A stretch of DNA of 64,000 nt from Rhodobacterales bacterium (lineage in GTDB: Bacteria; Pseudomonadota; Alphaproteobacteria; Rhizobiales; Stappiaceae), in assembly GCA_008107755.1 (NCBI GenBank), contig VIRH01000109.1:172202-236201 (forward strand). The letters run 5' to 3'. Both the position numbers and the translations under genes were made by a program. Shown in pieces: positions 42,529 through 51,251 of the stretch. Position 1 is the stretch's first letter; the number at the start of each line of letters is the position of its first letter. The notes under the pieces are model-generated. The model was not told where the DNA came from, ran no database searches, and saw only the letters and a list, made by a program, of their open reading frames with translations.

Positions 42529-43473
42529 ATGCTTCGTCATCTTCTTGCATCAACCGCTTTGGTAGCTGCTCTGTCAACCGGTGCGCTTGCCGCAGACAAC
42601 GCAAGCATGAACAAAGATGCCAACGACCAGCAGGCACAGGGTGTCATGGAGTTCGAACTTCATACCCTCGCCCCTGATGCTACCACCGGCATCCTCGCTT
42701 CCAACATGATCGGCAAGTACGTCATGAACGGAACCAACGATGATGCCGAGTCCATCGGCGACATCAACGACGTCGTTATCAATCGAGACGGTGAGGTTCG
42801 TGCCGTGATCGTCGGCGTCGGCGGTTTCCTGGGCATCGGTGAAAAAGACGTCGCAGTCGATTTTGACCGCCTCAGCTTCGTCTCCGACGACGAAGACGGT
42901 GATGCCGACGGCGATGAGTTCACGATCACGACCGATGTGACCCAGGATGAACTTGAAAGCGCTCAGGCTTACGAACGTCCGGACAACATGCCGACCTGGA
43001 TGACCACCTCCGCAATGCGCGAAGAGATGAATGACGTTGAGGAAGGCGCAAAGAACGCGGCTCAGGCCACTCGTAATGAGGCGGTCGAAGCGAAAGAGAA
43101 AACCGAACAGGCCATGACGTCCGATGACGACTGGACGGCTGAAAAGACGCCTGTCGATATTGCAACCGTCTCGACCGACGATCTCATCGGCGCCAACGTC
43201 TATGTTGGTCAGGATGACGACATCGGTGAAGTCTCCGAAGTTCTGATCGGCGACGACAACAAGGCAACTGCCGTGATTATCGATGTAGGTGGCTTCCTTG
43301 GTTTCGGTGAAAAGCCGGTTGTTGTCTCCTATGACAGCCTGAACCTGTTTGAGACTGAAAATGGCGACCTGCTCGTCACGGCACCGTTCACTCGTGAACA
43401 GCTCGAAAACGCCAAGACGTACGAGCCGGCAGCTTACAAGGAAAATCCGGACAGCGTCATGCTGAAGGGCTAA
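42529..43473 (+). CDS. Exported protein with two PRC-barrel domains
   Basis: From ATG 42529, with AGGAACG upstream, the protein is 314 residues. A signal peptide (MLRHLLASTALVAALSTGAL, cut after AAD or nearby) leads into two PRC-barrel repeats: IGDINDVVINRDGEVRAVIV with VGGFLGIGEKDVAVDFDRL, and IGEVSEVLIGDDNKATAVII with VGGFLGFGEKPVVVSYDSL. An acidic, helical linker with EGAKNAAQATRNEA joins them. The whole protein is strongly acidic. Exported PRC-barrel proteins are frequent general stress genes in rhizobia, with unknown function. The EcfG-like promoter and flanking terminators make it monocistronic. Confidence 0.85.
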   Translation: MLRHLLASTALVAALSTGALAADNASMNKDANDQQAQGVMEFELHTLAPDATTGILASNMIGKYVMNGTNDDAESIGDINDVVINRDGEVRAVIVGVGGFLGIGEKDVAVDFDRLSFVSDDEDGDADGDEFTITTDVTQDELESAQAYERPDNMPTWMTTSAMREEMNDVEEGAKNAAQATRNEAVEAKEKTEQAMTSDDDWTAEKTPVDIATVSTDDLIGANVYVGQDDDIGEVSEVLIGDDNKATAVIIDVGGFLGFGEKPVVVSYDSLNLFETENGDLLVTAPFTREQLENAKTYEPAAYKENPDSVMLKG

Positions 43474-44359
43474 CCTTTAAGCTCCAAAAAATCTGAAACA
43501 GCGGGTCGCCTTGGCGGCCCGTTTTTTCGTGCGCAGCGACCGATGTAGTCCGATGCTCAAGACTGGGTTTTCAGGCGTCGCGGTCGCGGTTGGGCACAAA
43601 GAATGATTTAGGGTACGAACCCCTCCCCCTTCTCCTTTTGCGCTGAAAACGGGACGGGAGTCTGGCTCGTTTGCGTTGCTCTCGGGACAAGGACATGCGC
43701 CCCCACAGTACACCTTTGGACCAGGCCCTTCAGGCAATCCCATATCCATGGCACCTGCCTTCAGCTCGTCATTTCCACCCGAAAGCAACCTTACGAACGC
43801 CGTCAGGCGCGCAAACGGGGCGACTGTTCGAGCCACTCCCACAAGGCGCCATAATGGATGCCGGGGGACAGTTTCATCCGCGCAGGCCCCCTGAACGGGA
43901 ACGGGACGTTGGGCGACAGCGGCCGTCACCTGAGAGTTGCCAGGAGGCGGGCCAAGTCTCAGCCCTTTGGAGCACCTTATCGTCATCAGATGAAGCGAGT
44001 GATGGGCGGGAGATAGAGCGATAGCGTTGTGGCCTGCCGCGCACGGCGCGCCAGATCGCAACTGCCTGAACATGCCGCTCAGCCTGAACCTGCGATGGAC
44101 GTGGGCAACGCCTCATGATTTGCGAGCGTGGGACCTGATGACTTGCCAGTCGACGTCAGTCAGATCATCACGGAACATGAGGAGCTGGAAGTCCTTAGAG
44201 GCTTTGGGAAAATTGGTGACCTGGTAGGACGGGAGAAAGTCTGCTGCTTTTCTGAAAGCCTCAGCTGATCACTTCGCCAAGTGTTACCTACCGTCATGGC
44301 CAAGGCCATTTCCGATATCGACAACCTGCAGCTGCCGCTCGACTTTTTCAGCTCACGGC
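43474..44359. other. 885-bp intergenic region without a recognised gene
   Basis: Apart from a terminator near the left end I see no credible gene. Frames on either strand are short or have atypical, Arg/Pro/Ser-rich composition, including a 198-codon minus frame. A short plus-strand frame ending at 44264 (VGPDDLPVDVSQIITEHEEL and onward) reads like real protein but is broken by a stop only a few codons upstream of VGPDD, so it may be the remnant of a decayed gene. Confidence 0.4.
43501..43527 (+). terminator. Terminator after the PRC-barrel gene
   Basis: CGGGTCGCC-TT-GGCGGCCCG forms a stem with one G-T pair followed by TTTTTT. Confidence 0.8.
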
Positions 44360-44959
44360 CTAAAGAAACCAATAGAGAAGCGCTGCTGCCGCGGCTGCGG
44401 AAAGCAGAAGTCCGAGCAAGACCACGACACCGTCCCTCGTCAGCAATCCCAGCGACAGGAGAATGATGGCAGCGCCGGGCAGCGCGACCGCGAGCGGAAC
44501 GAGCGTTGCGGGGTAAACCAGGATCGATAGCAAGATGCAAATCGCCGCTATGACGCGCGGAACCGCCCCACCTGTCAGCCAGGTCAGACGCCGCCCCAGA
44601 AATTTGTCAGTCTTCTTTGCGTAGGGCCGCAGCGTGTCGATGACGGACGTCACCTTGTCTTCCGGTATCTCGCGTTTGCGCAAAAAGTCCGGAAGCCAAA
44701 GCGATTCCCTGCCGATGACGATCTGACCCGCGACGAGCACGATGAGCGTGGACAGGACGATCGGAACACCGGGAATGGCGCCCACCGGCGAAACCATCAC
44801 CAGGGCAGGCAGAAACAGAAGCGGTCCGGCAGCTCGGCTGCCGGTGGCTCGCAGGATGGAGCCGACATTGGACTTCCCGTCCTCGACTTCATTTTCCCAG
44901 GCGTCTAGGACACCGGTGATGCTTCGATCCGTCTGCGAGGAATCATTCTCATTGCTCAT
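44360..44959 (-). CDS. ExoD-family membrane protein (exopolysaccharide synthesis ExoD-like)
   Basis: This 199-residue protein has a hydrophilic N-terminus and about five hydrophobic segments. LLFLPALVMVSPVGAIPGVP and LGRRLTWLTGGAVPRVIAAI match the ExoD family, first described as affecting exopolysaccharide and alkali tolerance in Sinorhizobium. The biochemical role is unknown. No EcfG site was found upstream, though it lies between stress genes. Confidence 0.85.
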   Translation of the reverse strand: MSNENDSSQTDRSITGVLDAWENEVEDGKSNVGSILRATGSRAAGPLLFLPALVMVSPVGAIPGVPIVLSTLIVLVAGQIVIGRESLWLPDFLRKREIPEDKVTSVIDTLRPYAKKTDKFLGRRLTWLTGGAVPRVIAAICILLSILVYPATLVPLAVALPGAAIILLSLGLLTRDGVVVLLGLLLSAAAAAALLYWFL

Positions 44960-45074
44960 GTTGCCTCCTGAAACGTCCTCAAGTTGTCATGGATGCGAAC
45001 GCGAAAAGGATCTGTCCGCTTTGCGGCAATTGGCAAGCGGTCATGGTCCCTTTCAACTTCACATCTGAGCCGGC

Positions 45075-45108
45075 AAAACAAAAGGGGCCGGCAAAGCCGA
45101 CCCCGTTT
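45075..45108 (-). terminator. Terminator after the DUF992 gene
   Basis: Read on the minus strand, GGGGTCGGC-TTT-GCCGGCCCC (one mismatch) is followed by TTTTGTTTT, fitting termination of the leftward DUF992 transcript. Confidence 0.75.
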
Positions 45109-45135
45109 GCACGAGACTATCGTTGATGGCGAGCA

Positions 45136-45612
45136 TCAGCCTGCTGCTTTGAGCGACAGACGGCTGACGCCAAGCGTGATGTTAGCGCCCGTCTGGGTTT
45201 CGACACTCAGCGGATTGAGAGCGATCGACTTGTCGAAGCCGCCAATCAGAGCGTTGGCTTTAAGGCCTGCACCGAGGCTTGCACCAGCGGTCACGCCGCC
45301 GTATTCACCTTCAAGCGCGCCCTTGCCGATATCCGTGGTCGGAGCCAGCACGCCCCAGACGAGCGTTGCGTTGTTGGTCGTGCCGATGTCGAGACCATAC
45401 TCGTTGACCGTTCCGGTGTACTGGGTCTGGTACCCATCAACGGCGTCGAACACGCAGTTAAGCGTGGCCTTGGACCCGACGATGAAGTTGGTTTCGCCGT
45501 CGACGCTGCAGGTCAGCTTACCGATCTCGACCCCGTTGTCGGCGGCATAGGCGGGAGCCGCGATTGCCGTTGCACCAGCAAGGATCAGGGCGAGTTTCGT
45601 AGCGCGTTTCAT
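45136..45612 (-). CDS. DUF992-family periplasmic protein
   Basis: From ATG 45612, with GAGGAG nine bases upstream, the protein is 158 residues. A signal peptide (MKRATKLALILAGATAIAAP, cleavage after AYA) precedes a beta-rich domain: VEIGKLTCSVDGETNFIVGS, CVFDAVDGYQTQYTGTVNEY, VWGVLAPTTDIGKGALEGEY. The two conserved cysteines and the GxLTC motif are typical of DUF992, which is found in rhizobial periplasms. A consensus EcfG promoter lies at 45716-45740 on this strand, back to back with that of the BrkB gene. Confidence 0.87.
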   Translation of the reverse strand: MKRATKLALILAGATAIAAPAYAADNGVEIGKLTCSVDGETNFIVGSKATLNCVFDAVDGYQTQYTGTVNEYGLDIGTTNNATLVWGVLAPTTDIGKGALEGEYGGVTAGASLGAGLKANALIGGFDKSIALNPLSVETQTGANITLGVSRLSLKAAG

Positions 45613-45715
45613 GGATTTCTCCTCTTCCAAGATAGTGCGGCGTCCGGCGGCTTTCACCGACACGGATGCGCCTGAATGCGTTCAAGCCGTTGCAGCCTGG
45701 CCGCGTTGACTGGAA

Positions 45716-45740
45716 AACGGGAGCCAGGGAAAAGAGTTCC
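45716..45740 (-). promoter_or_regulatory. EcfG-type promoter (GGAAC-N16-CGTT) of the DUF992 gene
   Basis: On the minus strand GGAAC at 45740-45736 and CGTT at 45719-45716 are 16 bp apart, 104 bp before the start codon. Confidence 0.78.
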
Positions 45741-45753
45741 GAGAATTTTTGCT

Positions 45754-45778
45754 GGAACATTTCCCGGATTCGAGCGTT
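45754..45778 (+). promoter_or_regulatory. EcfG-type promoter (GGAAC-N16-CGTT) of the BrkB-like gene
   Basis: GGAAC at 45754-45758 and CGTT at 45775-45778 are 16 bp apart. The ATG at 45787 is only 9 bp past the -10 element, implying a leaderless or nearly leaderless transcript. Confidence 0.75.
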
Positions 45779-45786
45779 AATGCCCC

Positions 45787-46776
45787 ATGCAGAAGACCGT
45801 CAGCCCCAGACAGGCGCGCCGCGGCGCGACGGCCACTTCGGCCGGAAAAATCCCCTTTAGAGGCTGGATCGACGTCCTTATCCGGACGTGGCAGCAAACC
45901 GGGAAGGACAATGTCTTTCTCATCTCTGCGGGAGTCGCCTTCTATTTTCTTCTGGCACTTGTCCCGGCTCTGACCTCCTTCGCCGCAATCAGCAAGCGGA
46001 TGATCTCGCCCGATGCGATCCGCTCCCTGATGCAGCAAATCGGCATCATCATGCCGGAAAGTGTCCGGACTTTTATCTCCGGGCAGCTGGACACAGTGCT
46101 GGATACCGGTCCGGAAGAGGTCTCGGTGACGCTGAAGGCCATCACCGGTATCGTGATCTCCTTCTGGGCTGCGACGGCAGGCGTGCGGGCAATGATGATC
46201 GCCGTCACCCTCGCCTACCGGGAGCACGAAGAGAGGTCGATCTTCCGCTTCTACTTCACCGCCTTCATGCTGACCTTGGCGGCAATTTTCATCGGCCTGT
46301 GTTCCATTCTGGCCTTCGTGGCGGTTCCCATCCTCTTCTCGGTCATTCCCATGTCGGACGGGAAGGAAGCAATCATCCGCTTCGCGCGCTGGCCAGTGAT
46401 CATAACCGCGGTCGCGATCGGGCTTTCGATCACGTATCGCTATGGTCCTTCGCGTCGGCACGCCAAAGCGAAATGGGTCAGCACAGGCGCGGTTGCCGCG
46501 ACCCTTCTCTGGATTGCCGGGTCTTTCGCCTTTTCAACGTATGTGGAAACGGTCGCCGACTACGAGGCGGTCTACGGCACCTTGACCTCCATCGTCGTGC
46601 TGCTGCTGTGGTTCTGGTTCTCGGCTGTCGTCACCCTGATGGGGGCGGAACTCAATGCGGAAGTGGAGCACCAGACCTGCGTGGATACGACGGTCGGCCG
46701 TGACAGACCGATGGGACAACGCGGTGCCTATGTTGCCGACCACGTCGCGAAGGCTCCCGAACGCTTCTTCGACTGA
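45787..46776 (+). CDS. YihY/BrkB-family inner-membrane protein
   Basis: This 329-residue protein has six helices. Conserved YihY motifs are seen: DNVFLISAGVAFYFLLALVP, ALTSFAAI and the AKAKWVSTGAVAATLLWIAG stretch with the typical small-residue helix. It was once called ribonuclease BN, but the family consists of membrane proteins of unknown role. The EcfG promoter immediately before the ATG suggests leaderless stress-induced expression. There is no Shine-Dalgarno upstream of the ATG. Confidence 0.88.
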   Translation: MQKTVSPRQARRGATATSAGKIPFRGWIDVLIRTWQQTGKDNVFLISAGVAFYFLLALVPALTSFAAISKRMISPDAIRSLMQQIGIIMPESVRTFISGQLDTVLDTGPEEVSVTLKAITGIVISFWAATAGVRAMMIAVTLAYREHEERSIFRFYFTAFMLTLAAIFIGLCSILAFVAVPILFSVIPMSDGKEAIIRFARWPVIITAVAIGLSITYRYGPSRRHAKAKWVSTGAVAATLLWIAGSFAFSTYVETVADYEAVYGTLTSIVVLLLWFWFSAVVTLMGAELNAEVEHQTCVDTTVGRDRPMGQRGAYVADHVAKAPERFFD

Positions 46777-46778
46777 GC

Positions 46779-47642
46779 TCAGACGCCGGCTTGCATTTGC
46801 GCCTGCACGCTTCGACGCGAGGCGGCTCTCGTGAGCACAAGACGCCGGACAAACGCCAGCAGAAAGAATGCCGACAGGATCAGGATGATTGTCGGCGCCG
46901 GCGCGCTGTCGAGGAAGAAGCTCGCATAAGTCCCCCCGAGCATCGCCAGCATGCAGACGAGGACCGCAACCCAGAGCATTTTGCCGAAGGTGCGTACGAG
47001 CAGGAATGCAATCGCCCCAGGCGCAATGAGAAGACCGATCGCCAGAATGAGTCCGGCAGCAGAAAGTGTCGCGACGATTGTCAGCGAAAGCGCCGTGAGC
47101 AGGCCGTAGTGGAGCAGATTGACCGGCAGTCCCGAGGCCTTCGCCTGGGCCGCGTCGAAACTGTGAAGGACGAGATCCTTCCACTTGAGGACCAGCGCAC
47201 CGCCAACGACGATTGTGATGGCACCGGATGTGACCAGATCCGCGGTTCCGACCCCGAGCATGTTGCCAAAAAGGATATGGTCGAGATGGGCATTGCTCTC
47301 GATGGAGACGTAGAGGACGATGCCGAGACCGAACATGCCGGAAAAGACGACGCCCATGACCGTGTCCTGCTTGACCCGGCTGTTGCCGGACAGATAGCCG
47401 GTGGCGAGCGCGCAGACCATGCCGGCGACAAAAGCGCCGATGAGAAGCGGTATTCCGAAGATATAGGCCAGCACGATGCCTGGCAGAATGGCATGGCTGA
47501 CGGCATCGCCCATCAGCGCCCACCCCTTCATGACCAGAAAGCACGACAGAAGCGCAGTCGGGACGGCAACAATCAGGCAGATCAGAAACGCGTTCTGCAT
47601 GAACGGAAAGCGGAACGGCAGCAGCAGTGTTTCGAGATCCAT
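46779..47642 (-). CDS. sitD: Manganese/iron ABC transporter permease SitD
   Basis: This 287-residue permease of the metal ABC-3 family has eight to nine helices. ALMGDAVSHAILPGIVLAYI and VGGALVLKWKDLVLHSFD contain the conserved loop facing the ATPase. It overlaps the upstream sitC by one base and is last in the operon. Sequence alone cannot separate Mn, Fe and Zn specificity. The gene order A-B-C-D and the upstream Mur/Fur-like boxes favour Mn/Fe. Confidence 0.87.
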   Translation of the reverse strand: MDLETLLLPFRFPFMQNAFLICLIVAVPTALLSCFLVMKGWALMGDAVSHAILPGIVLAYIFGIPLLIGAFVAGMVCALATGYLSGNSRVKQDTVMGVVFSGMFGLGIVLYVSIESNAHLDHILFGNMLGVGTADLVTSGAITIVVGGALVLKWKDLVLHSFDAAQAKASGLPVNLLHYGLLTALSLTIVATLSAAGLILAIGLLIAPGAIAFLLVRTFGKMLWVAVLVCMLAMLGGTYASFFLDSAPAPTIILILSAFFLLAFVRRLVLTRAASRRSVQAQMQAGV

Positions 47643-48553
47643 CAGGCGCCCTCACCCGGTGCGGCGGGATCGTCGGTTCCCGCAAAGTCGGGACCGGGCC
47701 CTCGGCGCAGAGCTTCCGCTGCCTTGCGGCGAGCAGCCAGAAGACCGTGCTTGGGAGCGAAGATGAATGCCAGCAGGAAAAGGATCGTCTGCAGCGTCAC
47801 GATGATGCCGCCGGTCGCACCATCGAGGAAATAGCTCATGTAGGCGCCCGTAAAGGCCGTCAACGTGCCCAGCGCGACGGAAAGCAGGATCAGCCGCGGA
47901 AACCGGTCGCACAGGAGATAGGCGGTCGCGCCGGGCGTCACGACCATGGCAATGACCAGAAACGCGCCGACGGTCTGCATCGCCGCGACGACCGAAGCGG
48001 ACAGAAGCACGAAGAAGATTGCCTTCAGGAGACCAGGCTTCAGGCCGATGGTGCGGGCATGGCTCTCGTCGAAGAAGGTCACCATCAGGTCCTTCCAGAT
48101 CACCAGCAGAACGGCCAGCGAGACGAAGCCGATGATGGCGAGCTGCAGCGTGTCTTCCGGCGTTATCGCCAGGATGTTGCCCATCGTGATGGTCTGGATC
48201 GAGACAGACACCGGGTTGAGCGAGACGATGAAGAGGCCGAGGCCGAAGAAGCTGGTGAAGATCAGCCCGATGATGACGTCGACCTTGAGGCCCGAGCGCT
48301 CGGAGAGGAACAGCATAGCCCCCGCGGCCAGCCCGCCCGCGATGAAGGCGCCAAGCGAAAACGGCAGGCCGAGGAGATAGGCCCCCGCAACGCCCGGCAC
48401 AACGGAGTGCGAAAGCGCATCGCCGATCAGCGACCAGCCTTTCAGCATCAGATAGGCCGACAGAAACGCGCAGACGCCACCCACGAGGGCAGACACCCAC
48501 ATCGCGTTGGTCATGTAGCTGTAGCCGAAAGGTTCGAGAAGGAGCTCCATCAC
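47642..48553 (-). CDS. sitC: Manganese/iron ABC transporter permease SitC
   Basis: This 303-residue ABC-3 family permease has the family's GDALSHSVVPGVAGAYLLG loop and repeated hydrophobic helices. It overlaps the ATPase gene by four bases and sitD by one, so the three are translationally coupled. It carries a hydrophilic, Pro/Gly-rich C-terminal tail. Two permeases in tandem are characteristic of SitABCD, in contrast with the single permease of many zinc transporters. Confidence 0.87.
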   Translation of the reverse strand: MMELLLEPFGYSYMTNAMWVSALVGGVCAFLSAYLMLKGWSLIGDALSHSVVPGVAGAYLLGLPFSLGAFIAGGLAAGAMLFLSERSGLKVDVIIGLIFTSFFGLGLFIVSLNPVSVSIQTITMGNILAITPEDTLQLAIIGFVSLAVLLVIWKDLMVTFFDESHARTIGLKPGLLKAIFFVLLSASVVAAMQTVGAFLVIAMVVTPGATAYLLCDRFPRLILLSVALGTLTAFTGAYMSYFLDGATGGIIVTLQTILFLLAFIFAPKHGLLAARRKAAEALRRGPGPDFAGTDDPAAPGEGA

Positions 48554-49422
48554 TCGCGCGCCTCGCTCGTCTGCACCTTGTCGCCATACTGAACGAAGGG
48601 GCGCTCGTCATCGGTCAGGATAGTGACCGTGCGCTCGTCGCCGTCGGTGTGAAGTGCCGCCCCGGAAAGCGTGAAGTGGCGCAGAACGCCGCCGAAAGCC
48701 TTTTCCAGATTCTTGTGGGTGAAGACCGTTTCCGTCGGGCCGTATTCGAGCACGGTTCCCTTTACCAGCACCGTGCGATCACAGAACTCTGGGACGGACC
48801 CGAGGTTATGGGTGGAGACGAGCATCACGCGGCCCTCGTCGCGAAGCTCACGCAAGAGCGCAACGATCTGCTCTTCCGTCTTGACGTCGACGCCGGTGAA
48901 CGGCTCGTCGAGCAGGATCACCTGACCGTCCTGCGCCAGAGCGCGAGCGAGGAAGACCCGCTTGCGCTGGCCGCCGGATAGCTCGCCGATCTGGCGCTTG
49001 CGGAAATCCTGCATGTTGACCCGGCGCAGGGCCTCGTCCACCGCCTTGCGGTCGGCCGGTTTCGGGCGCCGGAGGAACCCCATGTGACCGTAGCGGCCCA
49101 TCATGACCACATCCTCGACCAGCACGGGAAAGGACCAGTCGACTTCCTCCGACTGCGGCACATAGGCGACGAGGTTCTTTCGCAGGGCTTCGGACACGGG
49201 CAACCCGAGAATGCGGATATGCCCGCGCGCTGCCGGAACGAACCCCATAATTGCCTTGAAGAGGGTCGATTTTCCCGCGCCGTTGACGCCGACGAGCGCC
49301 GTCACGGTGCCGCGCGGGATTTCAAAGCTCGCGTTCCAAAGCGCCGTGTGGCCATTTCGGTAGGTTACCGTAACGTCCTCGGCTGCAATTCCGAGTGACT
49401 CCGCCTGTGCGGTCGCATCCAT
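48550..49422 (-). CDS. sitB: Manganese/iron ABC transporter ATPase SitB
   Basis: I prefer ATG 49422, preceded by AAGGA, for 290 residues. An ATG 27 bp upstream is also in frame. Motifs: Walker A VGVNGAGKSTLFKAIMG, Q-loop VAYVPQSEEVDWSFPV (the QsEevdw pattern is typical of metal ABC-3 ATPases), signature LSGGQRKRVFLARALA, Walker B VILLDEPFTGVD and H-loop STHNL. A C-terminal extension (TILTDDERPFVQYGDKVQTS) is not part of the core. Confidence 0.9.
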   Translation of the reverse strand: MDATAQAESLGIAAEDVTVTYRNGHTALWNASFEIPRGTVTALVGVNGAGKSTLFKAIMGFVPAARGHIRILGLPVSEALRKNLVAYVPQSEEVDWSFPVLVEDVVMMGRYGHMGFLRRPKPADRKAVDEALRRVNMQDFRKRQIGELSGGQRKRVFLARALAQDGQVILLDEPFTGVDVKTEEQIVALLRELRDEGRVMLVSTHNLGSVPEFCDRTVLVKGTVLEYGPTETVFTHKNLEKAFGGVLRHFTLSGAALHTDGDERTVTILTDDERPFVQYGDKVQTSEARE

Positions 49423-49547
49423 TTCGCGGTCCTTGACAATCTGCAGCATGGGGCTGGCTTCGTCCCGGTGTTGCCCGGGCTCCTCTCCGGTTGGTCAGCA
49501 CCTTCGCATCTGCGTCAAGGCACCGCAATCGCACTGTCTGCGCGTGC

Positions 49548-50453
49548 TCATTTTGTCGCGGTCGTCAAACCTTCGGCAACGGTGCCGGCGGTCACCTTGA
49601 GGAGATCCAGATACGTCGGCACCTTGCCGCCGGGCTCGCTGAGGCTGTCCACATAAAGCTCGCCGCCGTATTTGGCACCGGTTTCGCGGGCAACCTGTTT
49701 GGCCGGAGAGGTGTTGACGGTGCTCTCGCAAAAGACGACGGGGATCTCGTTCTCCCGCACACCGTCGATGACGGAGCGCACCTGTTGAGGCGTCCCCACC
49801 TGATCGGTGTTCATCGGCCAGAGGTACAGTTCCCTCATGTCGAAGTCGCGGGCGAGATAGCTGAATGCTCCCTCGCACGTCACCAGCCAGCGCTGTTTCT
49901 CCGGGATCGCGGCGATTTGCGCGCGGAGCGGATCGATGACCTCCTTCAGCTTCGCCTTGTAGGCTTCGGCATTCGCCTCGTAGGTCGCTGCGCTGTCCGG
50001 ATCATGCTCGGCGAAGGCCCGGGCGATGTTGTCGATATAGATGAAGGCGTTGTTCGCGCCCATCCAGGCATGCGGATTAGGTTTGCCTTCATAAGAGCCG
50101 GAACCGATCGAAATCGGATCGATCCCATCCGACACAGTCACAGAGGGAATGTCACCGAGATTGTTCAGAAACTGCTCGAACCAAAGTTCCAGATTGAGAC
50201 CGTTGTAGAGAACGAGATCCGCGTCCGATGCGCCGACGATGTCCCGCGGTGTCGGCTGGTAGCCATGGATCTCGGCCCCCGGCTTGGTGATGGAGACGAC
50301 GTCGGCAGCATCGCCGGCGACGTTTTTCGCCATGTCCGCCAGAACCGTGAACGTTGTCACCACCTTCATGCGATCCGCCGCAGCCGCGGGCAGAATGCTC
50401 ACAGAAAGACAGGCTGCAGCGGTGATAGCCGCGAGAAGTCGCCTTGAATGCAT
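49548..50453 (-). CDS. sitA: Periplasmic manganese/iron-binding protein SitA
   Basis: From ATG 50453, behind an AGGAAAGAAAGAG purine tract, the protein is 301 residues with a signal peptide (MHSRRLLAAITAAACLSVSI, cleavage after AAAA). Cluster A-I metal-binding motifs: TKPGAEIHGYQPTPRD (first His), NPHAWMG (second His), VTCEGAFSYLARDF (Glu) and the Asp near VYVDSLSEPG. There is no His-rich loop, which zinc-binding ZnuA usually has, so Mn/Fe is more likely. Downstream genes sitBCD follow. Confidence 0.9.
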   Translation of the reverse strand: MHSRRLLAAITAAACLSVSILPAAAADRMKVVTTFTVLADMAKNVAGDAADVVSITKPGAEIHGYQPTPRDIVGASDADLVLYNGLNLELWFEQFLNNLGDIPSVTVSDGIDPISIGSGSYEGKPNPHAWMGANNAFIYIDNIARAFAEHDPDSAATYEANAEAYKAKLKEVIDPLRAQIAAIPEKQRWLVTCEGAFSYLARDFDMRELYLWPMNTDQVGTPQQVRSVIDGVRENEIPVVFCESTVNTSPAKQVARETGAKYGGELYVDSLSEPGGKVPTYLDLLKVTAGTVAEGLTTATK

Positions 50454-50512
50454 TTCTCTTTCTTTCCTCCGTCCTGCTGCCCCGATCCGGCGCAACCCAA
50501 GAGGACGGCTTA

Positions 50513-50572
50513 TTGCAAATGATATTGCAACTCATTCGCAAGTTGTCAAGCTTATTGCGAACCATTCGCAAT
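50513..50572 (-). promoter_or_regulatory. Fur/Mur-like operator region of sitABCD
   Basis: Three related elements are present: TTGCAAATGATATTGCAA (50513-50530), an overlapping TTGC-N9-GCAA (50525-50541), and ATTGCGAA-CCA-TTCGCAAT (50554-50572), a perfect 8-bp inverted repeat. GCAAATGAT and TTGCAA pieces match the style of alphaproteobacterial Mur and Fur sites. The start codon is about 60 bp away, so the elements should overlap the promoter. Confidence 0.65.
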
Positions 50573-50816
50573 TTCCAAAGCCCGCTGAATGCGCGCAGTT
50601 TCGAATGAATACGCTCGTGACGAGACGCCAGATTGCTGGCGAAGGTCAGACGGATGCCAAGCGCTGTCATCAATCACCGTGTATCAGATCAGCGAATGAG
50701 CGGCTCTCTGGACCTCGGCTCATTCGAAGGAGACAAGGCCTATGGAGCGGAGCCCTCTTTGCGCCACTCAGCAAAGGTTGATTGGTCTCGATGCTCAAGA
50801 CTGCAACACCGCGGCA

Positions 50817-50939
50817 GTCATCCCCGACTTGATCGGGGATACAATGCCCCTCTCCGCCAGACAAGACACAGGCAGATACTCTGCGTCTCTCCACTCCAGC
50901 TCTGCGAACGAGTGGTTCCCCGATCAAGTCGGGGATGAC
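50817..50939. repeat. 123-bp element bounded by 23-bp inverted repeats, copy 1
   Basis: GTCATCCCCGACTTGATCGG at the left end is mirrored by CCGATCAAGTCGGGGATGAC at the right end. Each arm is itself a palindrome around CCCCGA-N5-TCGGGG, so the element can fold into small hairpins or one long one. It resembles REP/BIME-type or MITE-like repeats. Confidence 0.8.
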
Positions 50940-51128
50940 GCCGAGATCTGAGGCCAGGTCTGCTGTTTCGATCGAAGTGCCGGGATCAAGCAGCCTACAC
51001 GATGGGTGGATTGAATGTTCACAGGCCCTCGGCTCTTTCGAGAAGTTAAGCCTGAAGAGTGGGGCTCTCTTTGCGCCACCAAGCAAAGGTAGATTGGTCT
51101 TGTTACTCAAGGCCGCAACAGCACCGCA

Positions 51129-51251
51129 GTCTTCCCCGACTTGATCGGGGATCCAATGCCCCTCTCCGCCAGACAAGATGCAGGCAGACACGCTGCATTT
51201 CTGCACTCCAGCTCTGCGAACGAGTGGATCCCCGATCGAGTCGGGGATGAC
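51129..51251. repeat. 123-bp inverted-repeat element, copy 2
   Basis: Same length and layout as copy 1, beginning GTCTTCCCC (one change) and ending GATGAC. The internal 77 bp differ from copy 1 at scattered positions. Confidence 0.8.

Noticed and set aside
43477..44073. 198-codon minus-strand frame in the gap after the PRC-barrel gene
   Set aside because: Runs through the terminator, lacks a ribosome site, and has atypical composition.
47627..48592. 321-codon plus-strand frame opposite sitC
   Set aside because: Arg/Asp/His-rich antisense shadow of a permease.
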